Shown in pieces: positions 51,235 to 60,274 of a DNA stretch of 64,000 nt. The notes beneath the pieces are model-generated. The model worked only from the letters and a program-made list of their open reading frames with translations. It searched no databases and was not told where the DNA came from. The position numbers and the translations under genes are program-made. The first letter of the stretch is position 1. Every line of letters begins with the position of its first letter. The stretch is from Acidimicrobiia bacterium (GTDB lineage: Bacteria; Actinomycetota; Acidimicrobiia; Acidimicrobiales; Poriferisodalaceae), in assembly GCA_022820925.1 (NCBI GenBank), contig JAJEEO010000001.1, positions 67,001 to 131,000 of the forward strand, written 5' to 3'.

Positions 51235-53175
51235 ATGCGGGTGGCCCCACCCACTGCGCCCGCGGAGTCCGCCGCGCAGCCCGAGTACAACGCGGACTGG
51301 ATCCGCGCCGACCCGTCGCTGAGCTGGATCCGACGGCTCGGGCCGCTGCTGCGGCATCAGCGGGCACGCATCGTCATCGCGGTGATCGCGGCCATCCTGG
51401 CAACGGGCGCGGGAGCGATCGCGCCATGGATCGCCGGCCTGGCCGTTGACGCCGCCGTGACCGGCTTCGAGAACGACGGCTCGGGCTCGCTGTGGGCGTT
51501 CGTCATCGCCCTGGTGGGGCTCGGCCTCGCGCGGGGCGTCTTCACCTACACCTACCGCTACGGGCTCTTCGCAATGGGACACCGCGTCGAGTTCCAGCTG
51601 CGCACGCTGCTGTTCGCCCACCTCAGCCGGCTGTCGTTTGCGTTCTTCGACCGGGTGCAGACCGGCGAGATCATCTCGCGCTCCAACTCCGACATCCGCT
51701 CGGTGCAGATGTATCTGGCGTTCGCGCCGATCGTGTCGGTGCAGCTCTTGAGCTTCGTGGTGGCGATCGCGGTCATGGCATGGATCAGCGTGCCGCTAAC
51801 CGCCATCACGATGCTGATCATGCCCGCCGTCTACGTGCTGGGCCAGCGGCTGCGCCGCATCATGTTCCCGCTGTCGTGGATCATCCAGTCACGCAACGCC
51901 GAGGTCGCCACCGTCACCCACGAGAGCGTGAACGGCGTGCGTGTCGTGAAGGCATTCGCAGCCGAGGCCCGCCAGGTCGACGAGATGGCGCGGGCGGCCC
52001 AGCGGCTGCGCTGGGCGAACCTGCTGCAGCACAACACCCGGGCGCACTACACGCCGGTCGTCGAGAACCTCCCGCGCCTGGCAATGGCGATGGTGCTGCT
52101 GCTGGGCGGGCACCTGATCATCGGCGGCACGCTCTCGGTGGGCAATCTGGCCACCTTCTACCTGTACATCCTGCTGCTGCAGGCGCCGTTCCGTTTCATC
52201 GGGATGCTGTTCATCTTCGGCCAGCGCGCCAAGGCGTCCGCGGAGCGCATCTTCCAGGTGCTCGATGAGCCGGTGCTGGTCGCAGACCGCCCCGGCGCCA
52301 TCGATCTTCCCCAGAGCGAGGGCCAATCCAGCGGGCCTGGGCCGTCGGGCATGGAGGTGCGATTCGACGATGTCCGGTTCACCTACGGCACCGAGACCGT
52401 GGGGGGCGTCGCGGGCACTGCGAGCGGCGAATGCGATGCGCCGCTGGTCTTCGACGGGCTGAACCTGCACATCGGCGCCGGCGAGCGGGTCGCGGTCGTC
52501 GGCCGCACCGGCTGCGGCAAGTCGACGCTCGCCCGGCTGCTGATGCGCTTCTACAGCCTCGGCAGCGGCACGATCACGGTCGACGGGCACGACGTGAACG
52601 CCCTCACCGGCGACAGCCTGCGCCGAGCAGTCGGGCTCGTTCCCGACGAGCCGTTCCTGTTCTCGGCCAGCATTCACGACAACATCGCCTACGCACGGCC
52701 CGACGCCGCAAGGTCCGATGTGGTTGCCGCTGCCACCGCAGCGCAGGCCCACGAGTTCATCAGCGAGCTCGAAGACGGCTACGACACCGTGGTCGGCGAG
52801 CGCGGGTACGACCTCTCGGGCGGCCAGCGCCAGCGCATCGCCATCGCGCGCGCGATCCTGGCCGATCCCGCTGTGCTGATCCTCGACGACGCCACGAGCT
52901 CCATCGACGTGGCGCACGAGGCCAAGATCCACGACGCGCTCACCGAGCTGCTCGCCGAGCGCACGACGATCGTGATCGCTCACCGGCTGTCCACGATCAG
53001 CCTGGCCGACCGGGTGATCCTGCTCGACGGCGGGCAAGTGGCGGCCGACGGCACCCACGCGGAGCTGATGGCCACCGAGCCCCGCTACGTCGAGGTGCTG
53101 GCCGCAGGGGGCGACACCAGCGATCCGGACCGAGTCGCCGCCGCCGAGGGCACGACCGGGAGCAGCTCATGGTGA
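51235..53175 (+). CDS. ABC exporter half-transporter with degenerate ATP site
   Basis: A 646-residue type IV ABC half-transporter: six membrane helices (from HQRARIVIAVIAAILATGAG to FRFIGMLFIFGQ) and an ATPase domain with Walker A VVGRTGCGKSTL, signature LSGGQRQRIAIARA, Walker B VLILDDATSSID and H-loop AHRLST. The catalytic Glu after Walker B is Asp, the mark of the degenerate half in heterodimeric exporters. Between the A-loop (FTYGTE) and the first beta strands there is a short Gly-rich insert. It overlaps the next gene by 7 nt. Confidence 0.92.
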   Translation: MRVAPPTAPAESAAQPEYNADWIRADPSLSWIRRLGPLLRHQRARIVIAVIAAILATGAGAIAPWIAGLAVDAAVTGFENDGSGSLWAFVIALVGLGLARGVFTYTYRYGLFAMGHRVEFQLRTLLFAHLSRLSFAFFDRVQTGEIISRSNSDIRSVQMYLAFAPIVSVQLLSFVVAIAVMAWISVPLTAITMLIMPAVYVLGQRLRRIMFPLSWIIQSRNAEVATVTHESVNGVRVVKAFAAEARQVDEMARAAQRLRWANLLQHNTRAHYTPVVENLPRLAMAMVLLLGGHLIIGGTLSVGNLATFYLYILLLQAPFRFIGMLFIFGQRAKASAERIFQVLDEPVLVADRPGAIDLPQSEGQSSGPGPSGMEVRFDDVRFTYGTETVGGVAGTASGECDAPLVFDGLNLHIGAGERVAVVGRTGCGKSTLARLLMRFYSLGSGTITVDGHDVNALTGDSLRRAVGLVPDEPFLFSASIHDNIAYARPDAARSDVVAAATAAQAHEFISELEDGYDTVVGERGYDLSGGQRQRIAIARAILADPAVLILDDATSSIDVAHEAKIHDALTELLAERTTIVIAHRLSTISLADRVILLDGGQVAADGTHAELMATEPRYVEVLAAGGDTSDPDRVAAAEGTTGSSSW

Positions 53176-55328
53176 TGGTCGGCGGCCCCGGCCACATGGG
53201 GCCGACTGCGACGCAGGCCAGCGCCGCGGCGGGGCTGCCGTTCGCCGGCGTGCCGACCGAGATGCAGGAAGGCGCGAACAAGCTGCTGGAGCTCGAGCCG
53301 GCCCATCCCGAGCCGGACGTCGAATTCGACCACGTGACCGGAGGCGCCGGTGCCGGGCGGGCGCGCCCGTTCGGCCTGCGGGACATGCTGGTGCCGCACA
53401 GCTGGGGCGTGGGCCTGGCGCTGCTGCTGCTGTGCCTCGAGACCGCTGCGATGCAGGCAGTGCCGGTGCTCTTCCAGCAAGGCATCGACCGCGGCATCGA
53501 GGCGGGCGACCGCTTCGCGCTCAACATGGTGGTGCTGATCTTCGTGGGCGTCGTCGCGGTCAGCATCCTGCTCAGCCGGCTGCGCCAGCGCCTGAACGGG
53601 CGCATCGCCGAGCAGGTCATGTTCGACCTGCGGCTGCGGCTGTTCAGCCACTACCAGCGACTCTCGCTGGACTGGTACACCACGGCAAAGTCCGGGGTGC
53701 TGCTCAGCCGCATGACCTCCGACATGGAGTACGTGGCGCTGCTCATCAACGAGGGCTTCGTCAACCTGCTGATCCAGGTGCTCACGGTGGGCGTCGTGAC
53801 CGTGGTGCTGTTCACCTACAGCCCGGTGTTGGCGGTGATCCTGCTCGTGGGAATCGTGCCGCCGCTGGTGGCGCTGACGCTGTGGTTCCGGGCCCGCAGC
53901 GAGGCGGGCTATGGCGAGATCCGCGACCGCATCGCCGACGTGCTGGCCGACCTGTCGGAGAACCTGGCGGGGATCAGGGTGATCGCGGCCACGGGACGGC
54001 GCCTCGAGAACGCCCTGCGGCACCGCAAGGTGACCGCTCGCTTCCGCGACGCCAACCTGTCCATGTCCAGGGTGCAGGCGATCTACGGGCCCAGCACCGA
54101 GGCGATCGGCATCGCCGCCCAGGGACTGGTGCTGGCCATCGGCGGGGCGATGGTGGTGCGAGGCAGCCTCACCGTCGGGGAGCTGGGCGCGTTCGTGCTG
54201 TACGTCACGACGTTCTTCGCCCCGATCCAGCAGCTCGCGCAGCTCTACAGCACCTACCAGCAAGGCCAGTCCGGGCTCCAGAAGATCAGCCAGGTGCTCG
54301 CCACGCACCCGACCGTGCGCCAGCGTCCCGACGCGGCCGAGTTGCCGCCGGTCAGCGGTCACATCCGGCTCGAGAATGTCTCGTTCGCCTATGACGACGA
54401 TGCGGCGACCGGTGCGGGCAACGGCGACGCGGGTCGTGGCGGCGCGAACGGCGCCGCGAAGATGCCGGCGCGCGAGCTCAGCGCTTCATTCGATCCGGTG
54501 GCGGTGCCTGCGCTGGGCAACGGCACCCCGGCTGCTCACGGCGACGGTGCACCCAGCGGCCTCGCCGGCAGCGAGGTGCCGCTCGACGACGACCCTCCCG
54601 AGGTGCTGAGCGAGGTCAGCTTGGACATCCGCCCGGGCGAGACGTTCGCGCTGGTCGGGCCGACAGGCGCCGGCAAGAGCACGATCGCGAAGCTGATCAT
54701 CCGGTTCTACGACCCCACCGACGGGCGCATCACCATCGACGGGTGGGATCTGCGCGACGTGACGCTGGGGTCGCTGCGCAACCAACTGGGCGTCGTCCCC
54801 CAGGAGCCGTTCCTGTTCCACGGCACCATCCGGGACAACGTGGCCTTCGGCCTGCGCGACCGCGCCGGCAGCGACAGCGACACCCAGCTCGACGCCGACA
54901 TCGACGCGGCGCTCGACCTGGTCGGTCTGCGCCGGCTGATCGACAGTCTTCCCGAGGGTGCGGACACCCAGGTGCACGAGCGGGGCGTGTCGCTGTCGGC
55001 CGGCGAGCGGCAGCTTCTGGCGCTGGCTCGGGCATTCGTGGCGCGGCCGCGGGTAATCGTGCTCGACGAGGCCACCTCCAGTGTCGATCTCAGCACCGAG
55101 GCAGAGATCGAGGGTGCGCTGGACCTGCTGCTGGAAGGCCGCACGGCGGTGCTGATCGCTCACCGCTTGGCGACGGCGATGCGGGCCGACCGGATCGCCG
55201 TGATCGACGAGGGCGGCGTGGTGGAGCTGGGCACCCACGACGAGCTGGTGGCCCTCGGCGGTCGCTACGCCGAGATGTACGCCACCTGGGTGTCTCACGC
55301 CGGCGAGGGCTCCCGGGATCGCCCATGA
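53169..55328 (+). CDS. ABC exporter half-transporter with canonical ATP site
   Basis: A 719-residue partner. A cytoplasmic N-terminus of about 70 residues and six membrane helices (VGLALLLLCLETAAMQAVPV; ALNMVVLIFVGVVAVSILLS) precede an ATPase domain with Walker A LVGPTGAGKSTI, Walker B VIVLDEATSSVD and AHRLAT. Its signature reads LSAGERQLLALARA, a deviation expected in the partner of a degenerate site. A low-complexity insert of about 70 residues (GNGDAGRGGANGAAK, AHGDGAPSGLAG) sits between the A-loop Tyr (FAYDDD) and EVLSEVSLDI. Confidence 0.92.
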   Translation: MVMVGGPGHMGPTATQASAAAGLPFAGVPTEMQEGANKLLELEPAHPEPDVEFDHVTGGAGAGRARPFGLRDMLVPHSWGVGLALLLLCLETAAMQAVPVLFQQGIDRGIEAGDRFALNMVVLIFVGVVAVSILLSRLRQRLNGRIAEQVMFDLRLRLFSHYQRLSLDWYTTAKSGVLLSRMTSDMEYVALLINEGFVNLLIQVLTVGVVTVVLFTYSPVLAVILLVGIVPPLVALTLWFRARSEAGYGEIRDRIADVLADLSENLAGIRVIAATGRRLENALRHRKVTARFRDANLSMSRVQAIYGPSTEAIGIAAQGLVLAIGGAMVVRGSLTVGELGAFVLYVTTFFAPIQQLAQLYSTYQQGQSGLQKISQVLATHPTVRQRPDAAELPPVSGHIRLENVSFAYDDDAATGAGNGDAGRGGANGAAKMPARELSASFDPVAVPALGNGTPAAHGDGAPSGLAGSEVPLDDDPPEVLSEVSLDIRPGETFALVGPTGAGKSTIAKLIIRFYDPTDGRITIDGWDLRDVTLGSLRNQLGVVPQEPFLFHGTIRDNVAFGLRDRAGSDSDTQLDADIDAALDLVGLRRLIDSLPEGADTQVHERGVSLSAGERQLLALARAFVARPRVIVLDEATSSVDLSTEAEIEGALDLLLEGRTAVLIAHRLATAMRADRIAVIDEGGVVELGTHDELVALGGRYAEMYATWVSHAGEGSRDRP

Positions 55329-56116
55329 GCGAGCGACCGACCGTCTCGCTGCGCGACGTGACGGTCTCCTATGACGGCGCCACGGTGCTGGGCCCGCTCG
55401 ACTGGGACATCGCTGCGCACGAGCGCTGGATCGTGCTCGGACCCAATGGGTCCGGCAAGACGAGCCTGATCAAGGTCATGTCGCTCTACCGCTTCCCCAC
55501 GACTGGCACCGTCGAGGTGCTCGGCGAGCGGTGGGGTGCGGTCGATGTGCGCGAGCACCGGCGGCGGATCGGGCTGGCGAGCTCGTCGCTGCGGGACCAG
55601 TTCCGGCCGGCGATCAGCGCGCTCGACATCGTGATGACGGCGCGCTTTGCGGCATTGGAGACCTGGTGGCACAGCTACACCGATGCCGACCGGTCGAGCG
55701 CGCGGGCCTGCTTGGAGCGCGTGGGTGCGGCTCGACTGGCTGATCGGACGTTCTCGACACTGTCCTCGGGCGAGCAGCAGCGGGTGCAGCTCGCCCGCAC
55801 GCTCATGAGCCGCCCCGAGCTGCTGCTGCTCGACGAGCCCACCGCCGGTCTGGACCTGGCAGGCCGCGAGCAGCTCGTGGCCAGTCTCGAATCGCTGGCC
55901 GCAGATCCCGAGACGCCGGCGACCGTGCTCGTGACGCACCACACCGACGAGATCCCCCCCTCGTTCACCCACGGCCTTCTTCTGCGCGACGGTGTACCGC
56001 TGGCGTGCGGCGCCTTGGACGACGTGCTGACGGCCGAGTCGCTGTCGGAGTGCTTCGCACACAAGCTGCAGCTCGAACGGCGCGACGGCCGCTGGCTGTC
56101 GTGGGCCGTGAACTGA
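55325..56116 (+). CDS. ABC transporter ATP-binding protein, molybdate-type (ModF/YlmA-like)
   Basis: A 263-residue ATPase with Walker A LGPNGSGKTSL, Q-loop region RIGLASSSLRDQF, signature LSSGEQQRVQLARTLM, Walker B LLLLDEPTAGLD and switch LVTHHTDEIP. The sequence ERWIVLGPNGSGKTSLIKVM and the ending with HTDEIPPSFTHGLLLRDG resemble the stand-alone ModF/YlmA group. No permease is encoded nearby. The ATG overlaps the exporter stop (ATGA). Confidence 0.87.
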   Translation: MSERPTVSLRDVTVSYDGATVLGPLDWDIAAHERWIVLGPNGSGKTSLIKVMSLYRFPTTGTVEVLGERWGAVDVREHRRRIGLASSSLRDQFRPAISALDIVMTARFAALETWWHSYTDADRSSARACLERVGAARLADRTFSTLSSGEQQRVQLARTLMSRPELLLLDEPTAGLDLAGREQLVASLESLAADPETPATVLVTHHTDEIPPSFTHGLLLRDGVPLACGALDDVLTAESLSECFAHKLQLERRDGRWLSWAVN

Positions 56117-56188
56117 GGTCCCCGGCAGCCCCGCCATCTGCCGCAGCTGACTACAGGGCTGCGTGCGCGACCCTGCGAGACTGGCGGC

Positions 56189-56683
56189 ATGCACAAAGAG
56201 ACCGAATCCGGCACTGGCAGCACATCGGGCGCGGGGGCGGTCGCCGGCATCGAAGCGCTCATCACGGGCTATTTCGATGCCTGCACCTCAGGCGACGGTG
56301 ATGCAGTGGCCAGCCACTTCACCGACGACGCCGTGGTCTACGACACCAATCACGCACCCGTGCGAGGTGCGGCGGTGATCGGCCGGTTCTGGTCGCGCAT
56401 CGCGTCCAAATGGCAGGGGGCAGCGTGGCGCTGCGAGCGGCTGGTGAGCGACGGCGACACCGCCGCGATCGAGTGGGTGATGACCGGCACCCGTGCCGGG
56501 GGCCCAGACGGCGGGACGCCCTTTGCAGTGCGCGGCAGCGAGCACTACGACTTCGGCACCGGCGGCGAGACCGCAGACCGGCTGATCAGCGAGATCCGCC
56601 AGTACTGGACGTTCGATCCCGATGAGCCGGGCAGCGAGCTGGTCGGCTACCCCTACGGCGAGCCCGGTCGGCTCGGCGGCTGA
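56189..56683 (+). CDS. SnoaL/NTF2-like protein
   Basis: A 164-residue protein with an alpha+beta cone fold pattern: IEALITGYFDACTSGDGDAV, SHFTDDAVVYDTNHAPVRG, AVIGRFWSRIASKWQGAAW, IEWVMTGTRAGG and EIRQYWTFDPDE. This matches polyketide-cyclase-like/SnoaL domains of unknown substrate. It is 8 nt upstream of the hotdog thioesterase gene. Confidence 0.75.
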   Translation: MHKETESGTGSTSGAGAVAGIEALITGYFDACTSGDGDAVASHFTDDAVVYDTNHAPVRGAAVIGRFWSRIASKWQGAAWRCERLVSDGDTAAIEWVMTGTRAGGPDGGTPFAVRGSEHYDFGTGGETADRLISEIRQYWTFDPDEPGSELVGYPYGEPGRLGG

Positions 56684-56690
56684 GCAGCCG

Positions 56691-57392
56691 ATGGCAACAG
56701 GGCCGCCGGAAGGCGACGCGACCGCCGCCGGGCGCGACGACCTGCATCTGATCTATTCCGATCCGCAATTCGCCCCCCGGGGCACTGCCGCGGGCGCTTT
56801 GCGGCGGCTGGCGCATGCGTTCGTCCGGCACCGCACCGACCCCGAGACCCTGGCAGAGATCGCGGCGTGGGCAGACGCAACCGCGCAGCAGCTCGAAGCG
56901 GGATCCGCGCCGGTTCCCCGCCCGGAGGACTACTTCGCGCGCCGGTACATCGATCCGCCGCCGCCCGACGGCGCCGAGGTGATGGCCTTCAGCGACCGTG
57001 CCTTCAGCGGACCCGCCAATCCCACCGCGATGGAGGTGGACATGCGCCGACAGGGCGACGGGGTCCGCGCCACCGCGACGTTCGGCGCCGCCTTCGAGAG
57101 CGCCCCGGGCCGAGTGCACGGCGGGGCCGTATGCGCTGTGGTGGACGACGTGCTGGGGTACCTGATGGTGTGCTTGGGGATCGCCGCCTACACCGCTCGC
57201 CTAGAGATCGACTACCGGGGCGGCGTCCCGATCGACGAGCCGGTGATCTTCGACGGGCGCGAGACTCGCCGCGAAGGTCGCAAGTCCCACGTCGAGCTGA
57301 CGGTGCGAGCGGGCGACGCTCCGGCGGGTGCCCCGACACTGATCGAAGCTGCTGGGTTGTTCGTGATCGTCACCGCAGACCAGCTCGCCTGA
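56691..57392 (+). CDS. PaaI-type hotdog thioesterase
   Basis: A 233-residue protein. The N-terminal 100 residues are a charged lead (LHLIYSDPQFAPRG). The hotdog part has AFSDRAFSGPANPTAM, GAAFESAPGRVHGGAVCAVVDD (family HGG with the following Asp), RLEIDYRGGVPIDEPVIFDG and SHVELTVRAGDAP. Probably an acyl-CoA thioesterase. It converges with the next gene with a 20-nt gap and no clear terminator. Confidence 0.82.
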   Translation: MATGPPEGDATAAGRDDLHLIYSDPQFAPRGTAAGALRRLAHAFVRHRTDPETLAEIAAWADATAQQLEAGSAPVPRPEDYFARRYIDPPPPDGAEVMAFSDRAFSGPANPTAMEVDMRRQGDGVRATATFGAAFESAPGRVHGGAVCAVVDDVLGYLMVCLGIAAYTARLEIDYRGGVPIDEPVIFDGRETRREGRKSHVELTVRAGDAPAGAPTLIEAAGLFVIVTADQLA

Positions 57393-57412
57393 GTCTGGCG
57401 CTCGGGCTCGTC

Positions 57413-58792
57413 CTAACCGATGGCGCGCAGGATGATCTGCTCGAGCGGCTCGCCGACGTGGGCTCTGCCCGAGGGCAGCTGTCCCGGTCCGGCCTCGACA
57501 TCCCACACCATGACGTCGTCGTCGAGCGTGTACAGCAGGAACCGGCTGTCGGGAGCCCACGCCATGTACCCGAGATCGACGCCGATCTCGGGCGAATGAC
57601 GCCCCCATCCTTCGTCGAGGTCCACGACCACCACTCCCGCGGGCGTCAGGTTGCCGTGCCGCAGCCGGATCGCGACGCGGTTGCCGTCGGGCGACATCAC
57701 GCCCTGCTCGCTCCAGCGCTCCGACGAAGCCGCTGCCAGCTCGTCGGGCAGTTCGATGATTCGCTCGGAGATCGATCCGGTGACGATCGGGTAGCCCTCG
57801 CAGATCGTCTCGCACTCCTCGGTGCGCTCGGCTTGGTCGCGTTCGCCGAATTGCCCCGCCGCCTCTGCACAGATGTCTTCGCACCATTCGTCTCGGCGAT
57901 CCGCTCCGACGCTGGCGCTGAAGCTCGTGTCGGTGATCTGGCAGCCGTATTCCTCGCATTGCAGCCGCACCACGTGGCTGTCGCCCACTGCCAGCACGCG
58001 CCCGGCGCCGAGCTGGAGCGCTTGGTTGCGGCCGTCGACTGCCATGACGCGACCGGCCATGGACACCACGACATGGTCCCCGAGGGCCCCGTGCACTCGC
58101 GCCTCATTCGGCAATTGCACTGCGGAGCGGAACACTCCGTCGGGACCGACGACTCGGGCAAACAGGTGCTCGGTGCTGCGGACGACGGCGACGATTCCCG
58201 GTGGGCTGTAGGCGGGCAGCACTTCCTGGGTGTCTTCGGCGATGACCACGGTGTCGCCGGTCTCAGGCTCGACCCGCATGACGTCTCGTCCGATGCCCAC
58301 AACGATGGCTTCGTCCAGGTCGATCAGCGTGTGCGGCAGTCCGGGCAGCGGCACGTAGGTCGCTGCGCCGCTCAGCAGGTCGAGCTGAAACAGGAAGCCG
58401 CGAACGTTGCCTGTCGGATCGCCCGCCAGCGTGGCGATCATCTCCGCATCGGGCCGCACCGGTGGCAGCTCGCCCACCGGTCCGTCGATCGCGGTCGGCG
58501 GCGGAAGCGTGGTGCGAGGCGGACGCTCAGGCACCGCAGTCGTAGTCGTTGCCGGGGGGGCTGTCGTGGTGGTCGCAGCCGTCTCGGCTTCGTCCAATTC
58601 GGCATCGCCGCCGCGCAGCAACGCCACGATTGCTGCTGCAGCGGCTAATGCGAGCACCAGCACCAGCAGCGCTATCAGGCGCGGCGGCACCGGCGATGGC
58701 TGGCGCTCGATGACCGACTCCTGGACGCCGGCAAATTCGGCCCCGCCTTCGGGCAGGATCTCCAGGCCCCGTGGCGGTTCAGGAGTGCTCAC
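57413..58792 (-). CDS. Membrane-anchored extracytoplasmic protein, propeller-like
   Basis: A 459-residue protein. The N-terminal cytoplasmic part (residues 1-37) and one membrane helix (LIALLVLVLALAAAAAIVALL) are followed by a Thr/Pro linker (TTTTAPPATTTTAVPER) like that of the Cys-rich pilus protein. The large exported domain has repeating strands (VVGIGRDVMRVEPETGDTVV, AVDGRNQALQLGAGRVLAVG, SPDGNRVAIRLRHG) that suggest a beta-propeller, with a Cys-rich insert (RLQCEEYGC, EWCEDIC, EECETIC). No named family is recognised. CAGAAT lies 8 nt before the GTG start. Confidence 0.65.
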   Translation of the reverse strand: MSTPEPPRGLEILPEGGAEFAGVQESVIERQPSPVPPRLIALLVLVLALAAAAAIVALLRGGDAELDEAETAATTTTAPPATTTTAVPERPPRTTLPPPTAIDGPVGELPPVRPDAEMIATLAGDPTGNVRGFLFQLDLLSGAATYVPLPGLPHTLIDLDEAIVVGIGRDVMRVEPETGDTVVIAEDTQEVLPAYSPPGIVAVVRSTEHLFARVVGPDGVFRSAVQLPNEARVHGALGDHVVVSMAGRVMAVDGRNQALQLGAGRVLAVGDSHVVRLQCEEYGCQITDTSFSASVGADRRDEWCEDICAEAAGQFGERDQAERTEECETICEGYPIVTGSISERIIELPDELAAASSERWSEQGVMSPDGNRVAIRLRHGNLTPAGVVVVDLDEGWGRHSPEIGVDLGYMAWAPDSRFLLYTLDDDVMVWDVEAGPGQLPSGRAHVGEPLEQIILRAIG

Positions 58793-58800
58793 CGTCTGAC

Positions 58801-58806
58801 ATTCTG
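58801..58806 (-). promoter_or_regulatory. Candidate -10-like element (CAGAAT)
   Basis: Lies 8 nt upstream of the GTG start of the propeller-like gene; a weaker match than the TAnnnT elements elsewhere. Confidence 0.3.
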
Positions 58807-58858
58807 TGCCGCGTCTCGCGCCTGTGTGTGCCGATGGCCCCGGTGGCGTGCCAGACCG

Positions 58859-60136
58859 CTACCAGGAGGTCGCGTTCTGGGCGAGCTCCCGGAACGGGGT
58901 GGCGGGATCGGGACCAGGTTCGCGGGGAAGCCCGAGCACCCGCTCGCCCAGGATGTTTCGCTGGATCTCATCTGTGCCGCCATAGATCGACGGGGCAGGC
59001 GAGAACACTGCCATTTCCTGCATCACACCGTCGGTCGCGGCGGATGCGCCCCACAGCGTCATGTCAGCGCCCAGGATGGTGCTGGCCAGCGATCGGGCGC
59101 GTCTCAACGCAGCCGTCATCCGCAGCTTCGCCAGATTGCCTTCGCCGCCGGTGCGCTGGGATCGCTGCCGCCCGCGGATGGCGGAGAGCCGCATGAGTTC
59201 GAGGTCGACGTGCAGAGCGGCAAGCTCCTGGCGCACGAGCGCATCGCCGTCGCGACCGCGCGCGCGTGCTTCGGAGCTGAGTTGATTGAACGTGCCCGGT
59301 CCCACTCCGCCGGCCGCGAGTGCGAGCCGCTTGCCGCGGAATGTGCCTGCGGGCCGGTCGAGATGGCCGGCGATCGAGCCGGGGTGCGCGGCGGCGAATG
59401 CCAGTCCGTGGCTGCCGCCGATGCCCGCCCGCTCGACCATGAGCGTCGTGTTGGTCACCCGCCATCCGTCGTTGAGGTCGCCGATGACATTGGCGTGGGG
59501 GACGCGAGCCCCGTCGATGAACACCTCGTTGAACAGCGACCGGCCGGTCATCTCGCGCAGGGGCCGCACCTCCACGCCGTCCTGGTCCATCTCGAACGCG
59601 AACCAGGTGAGGCCGCGGTGCTTGGGCGCCTCGGGATCGGTGCGAGCGACGAGCATTCCCAAATCGGCATGGGAGCCTTCCGATGTCCACACCTTCTGCC
59701 CGGTGATGATCCATTCGTCGCCGTCGCGGACGGCCTTGGTCTGCAGCCCGGCGAGGTCGCTGCCCGCGCCCGGCTCGGAGAACAGCTGGCACCACGATTC
59801 GGTGCCGTTCAGAATGGCCGGCACGAAGCGCTCGATCTGTTCGGGTGTTCCGTGCTCGAGGACGGTGGGCGCCGCCAGCAGCATGCCCAGACCGGCCGGC
59901 GAGCCGATGGCGCGAGCGTTGCGAATCGCATCCACCAGGAGCCGTGTCTCGGCGCGGCCCCAGCCCCTGCCGAACGGCTCGGCCAGCGTCGGATTGGACA
60001 GTCCGGCGGCAGCCAGCCGCGCCCACCATTCCCGCACGCTGATGTCCGGATCCCAGTTGTCCGCCAGCCACCCATCCAGCTCCGACCGGAGCTCTTCAGC
60101 CGATGTCGACACCGTTGCAGCTCGCCGCTCGCTCAT
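58859..60136 (-). CDS. Acyl-CoA dehydrogenase
   Basis: A 425-residue FAD-dependent dehydrogenase. It has LFSEPGAGSDLAGLQTKAVR and DGDEWIITGQKVWTSEGSHA (FAD/substrate), FNEVFIDGARVP, and the C-terminal SIYGGTDEIQRNILGERVLG with the IQRNIL signature. Likely acts on a branched, steroid or other unusual acyl-CoA, as in many actinobacterial paralogues; substrate unknown. TAGGGT lies 8 nt before the ATG. Confidence 0.92.
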   Translation of the reverse strand: MSERRAATVSTSAEELRSELDGWLADNWDPDISVREWWARLAAAGLSNPTLAEPFGRGWGRAETRLLVDAIRNARAIGSPAGLGMLLAAPTVLEHGTPEQIERFVPAILNGTESWCQLFSEPGAGSDLAGLQTKAVRDGDEWIITGQKVWTSEGSHADLGMLVARTDPEAPKHRGLTWFAFEMDQDGVEVRPLREMTGRSLFNEVFIDGARVPHANVIGDLNDGWRVTNTTLMVERAGIGGSHGLAFAAAHPGSIAGHLDRPAGTFRGKRLALAAGGVGPGTFNQLSSEARARGRDGDALVRQELAALHVDLELMRLSAIRGRQRSQRTGGEGNLAKLRMTAALRRARSLASTILGADMTLWGASAATDGVMQEMAVFSPAPSIYGGTDEIQRNILGERVLGLPREPGPDPATPFRELAQNATSW

Positions 60137-60144
60137 GGCGCCGC

Positions 60145-60150
60145 ACCCTA
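60145..60150 (-). promoter_or_regulatory. Candidate -10 element (TAGGGT) for leaderless acyl-CoA dehydrogenase gene
   Basis: Lies 8 nt upstream of the ATG; the same hexamer as before pyrR. Confidence 0.4.
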
Positions 60151-60175
60151 CCGGCGGCCCCGTTCAGCCTTCCCC

Positions 60176-60274
60176 CGCAAAACGCAAGCTGTGTCATTCT
60201 TCTTCCGCGAAGCGCAGCTGTGTCACCCTTCCTGCGCAAAGCGCAGCTGTGTCACCCTTCCTGCGCAAAGCGCA
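60176..60274 (-). repeat. 29-bp tandem repeat at the 3' end of the small gene
   Basis: Units 60176-60205 (30 nt, most diverged), 60206-60234, 60235-60263 and a partial one at 60264-60274. On the minus strand each unit carries CTGCGCTTTGCGCAG, a 6-bp hairpin, then the same reading LRFAQEG-stop, so the gene's last codons and stop are repeated downstream three times. The hairpins could act as termination or RNA-end structures. Confidence 0.9.

Noticed and set aside
60176..60274. Possible CRISPR, attC or REP element
   Set aside because: Head-to-tail 29-nt units without spacers reproduce the gene's own 3' end; no integrase or cas gene is near.
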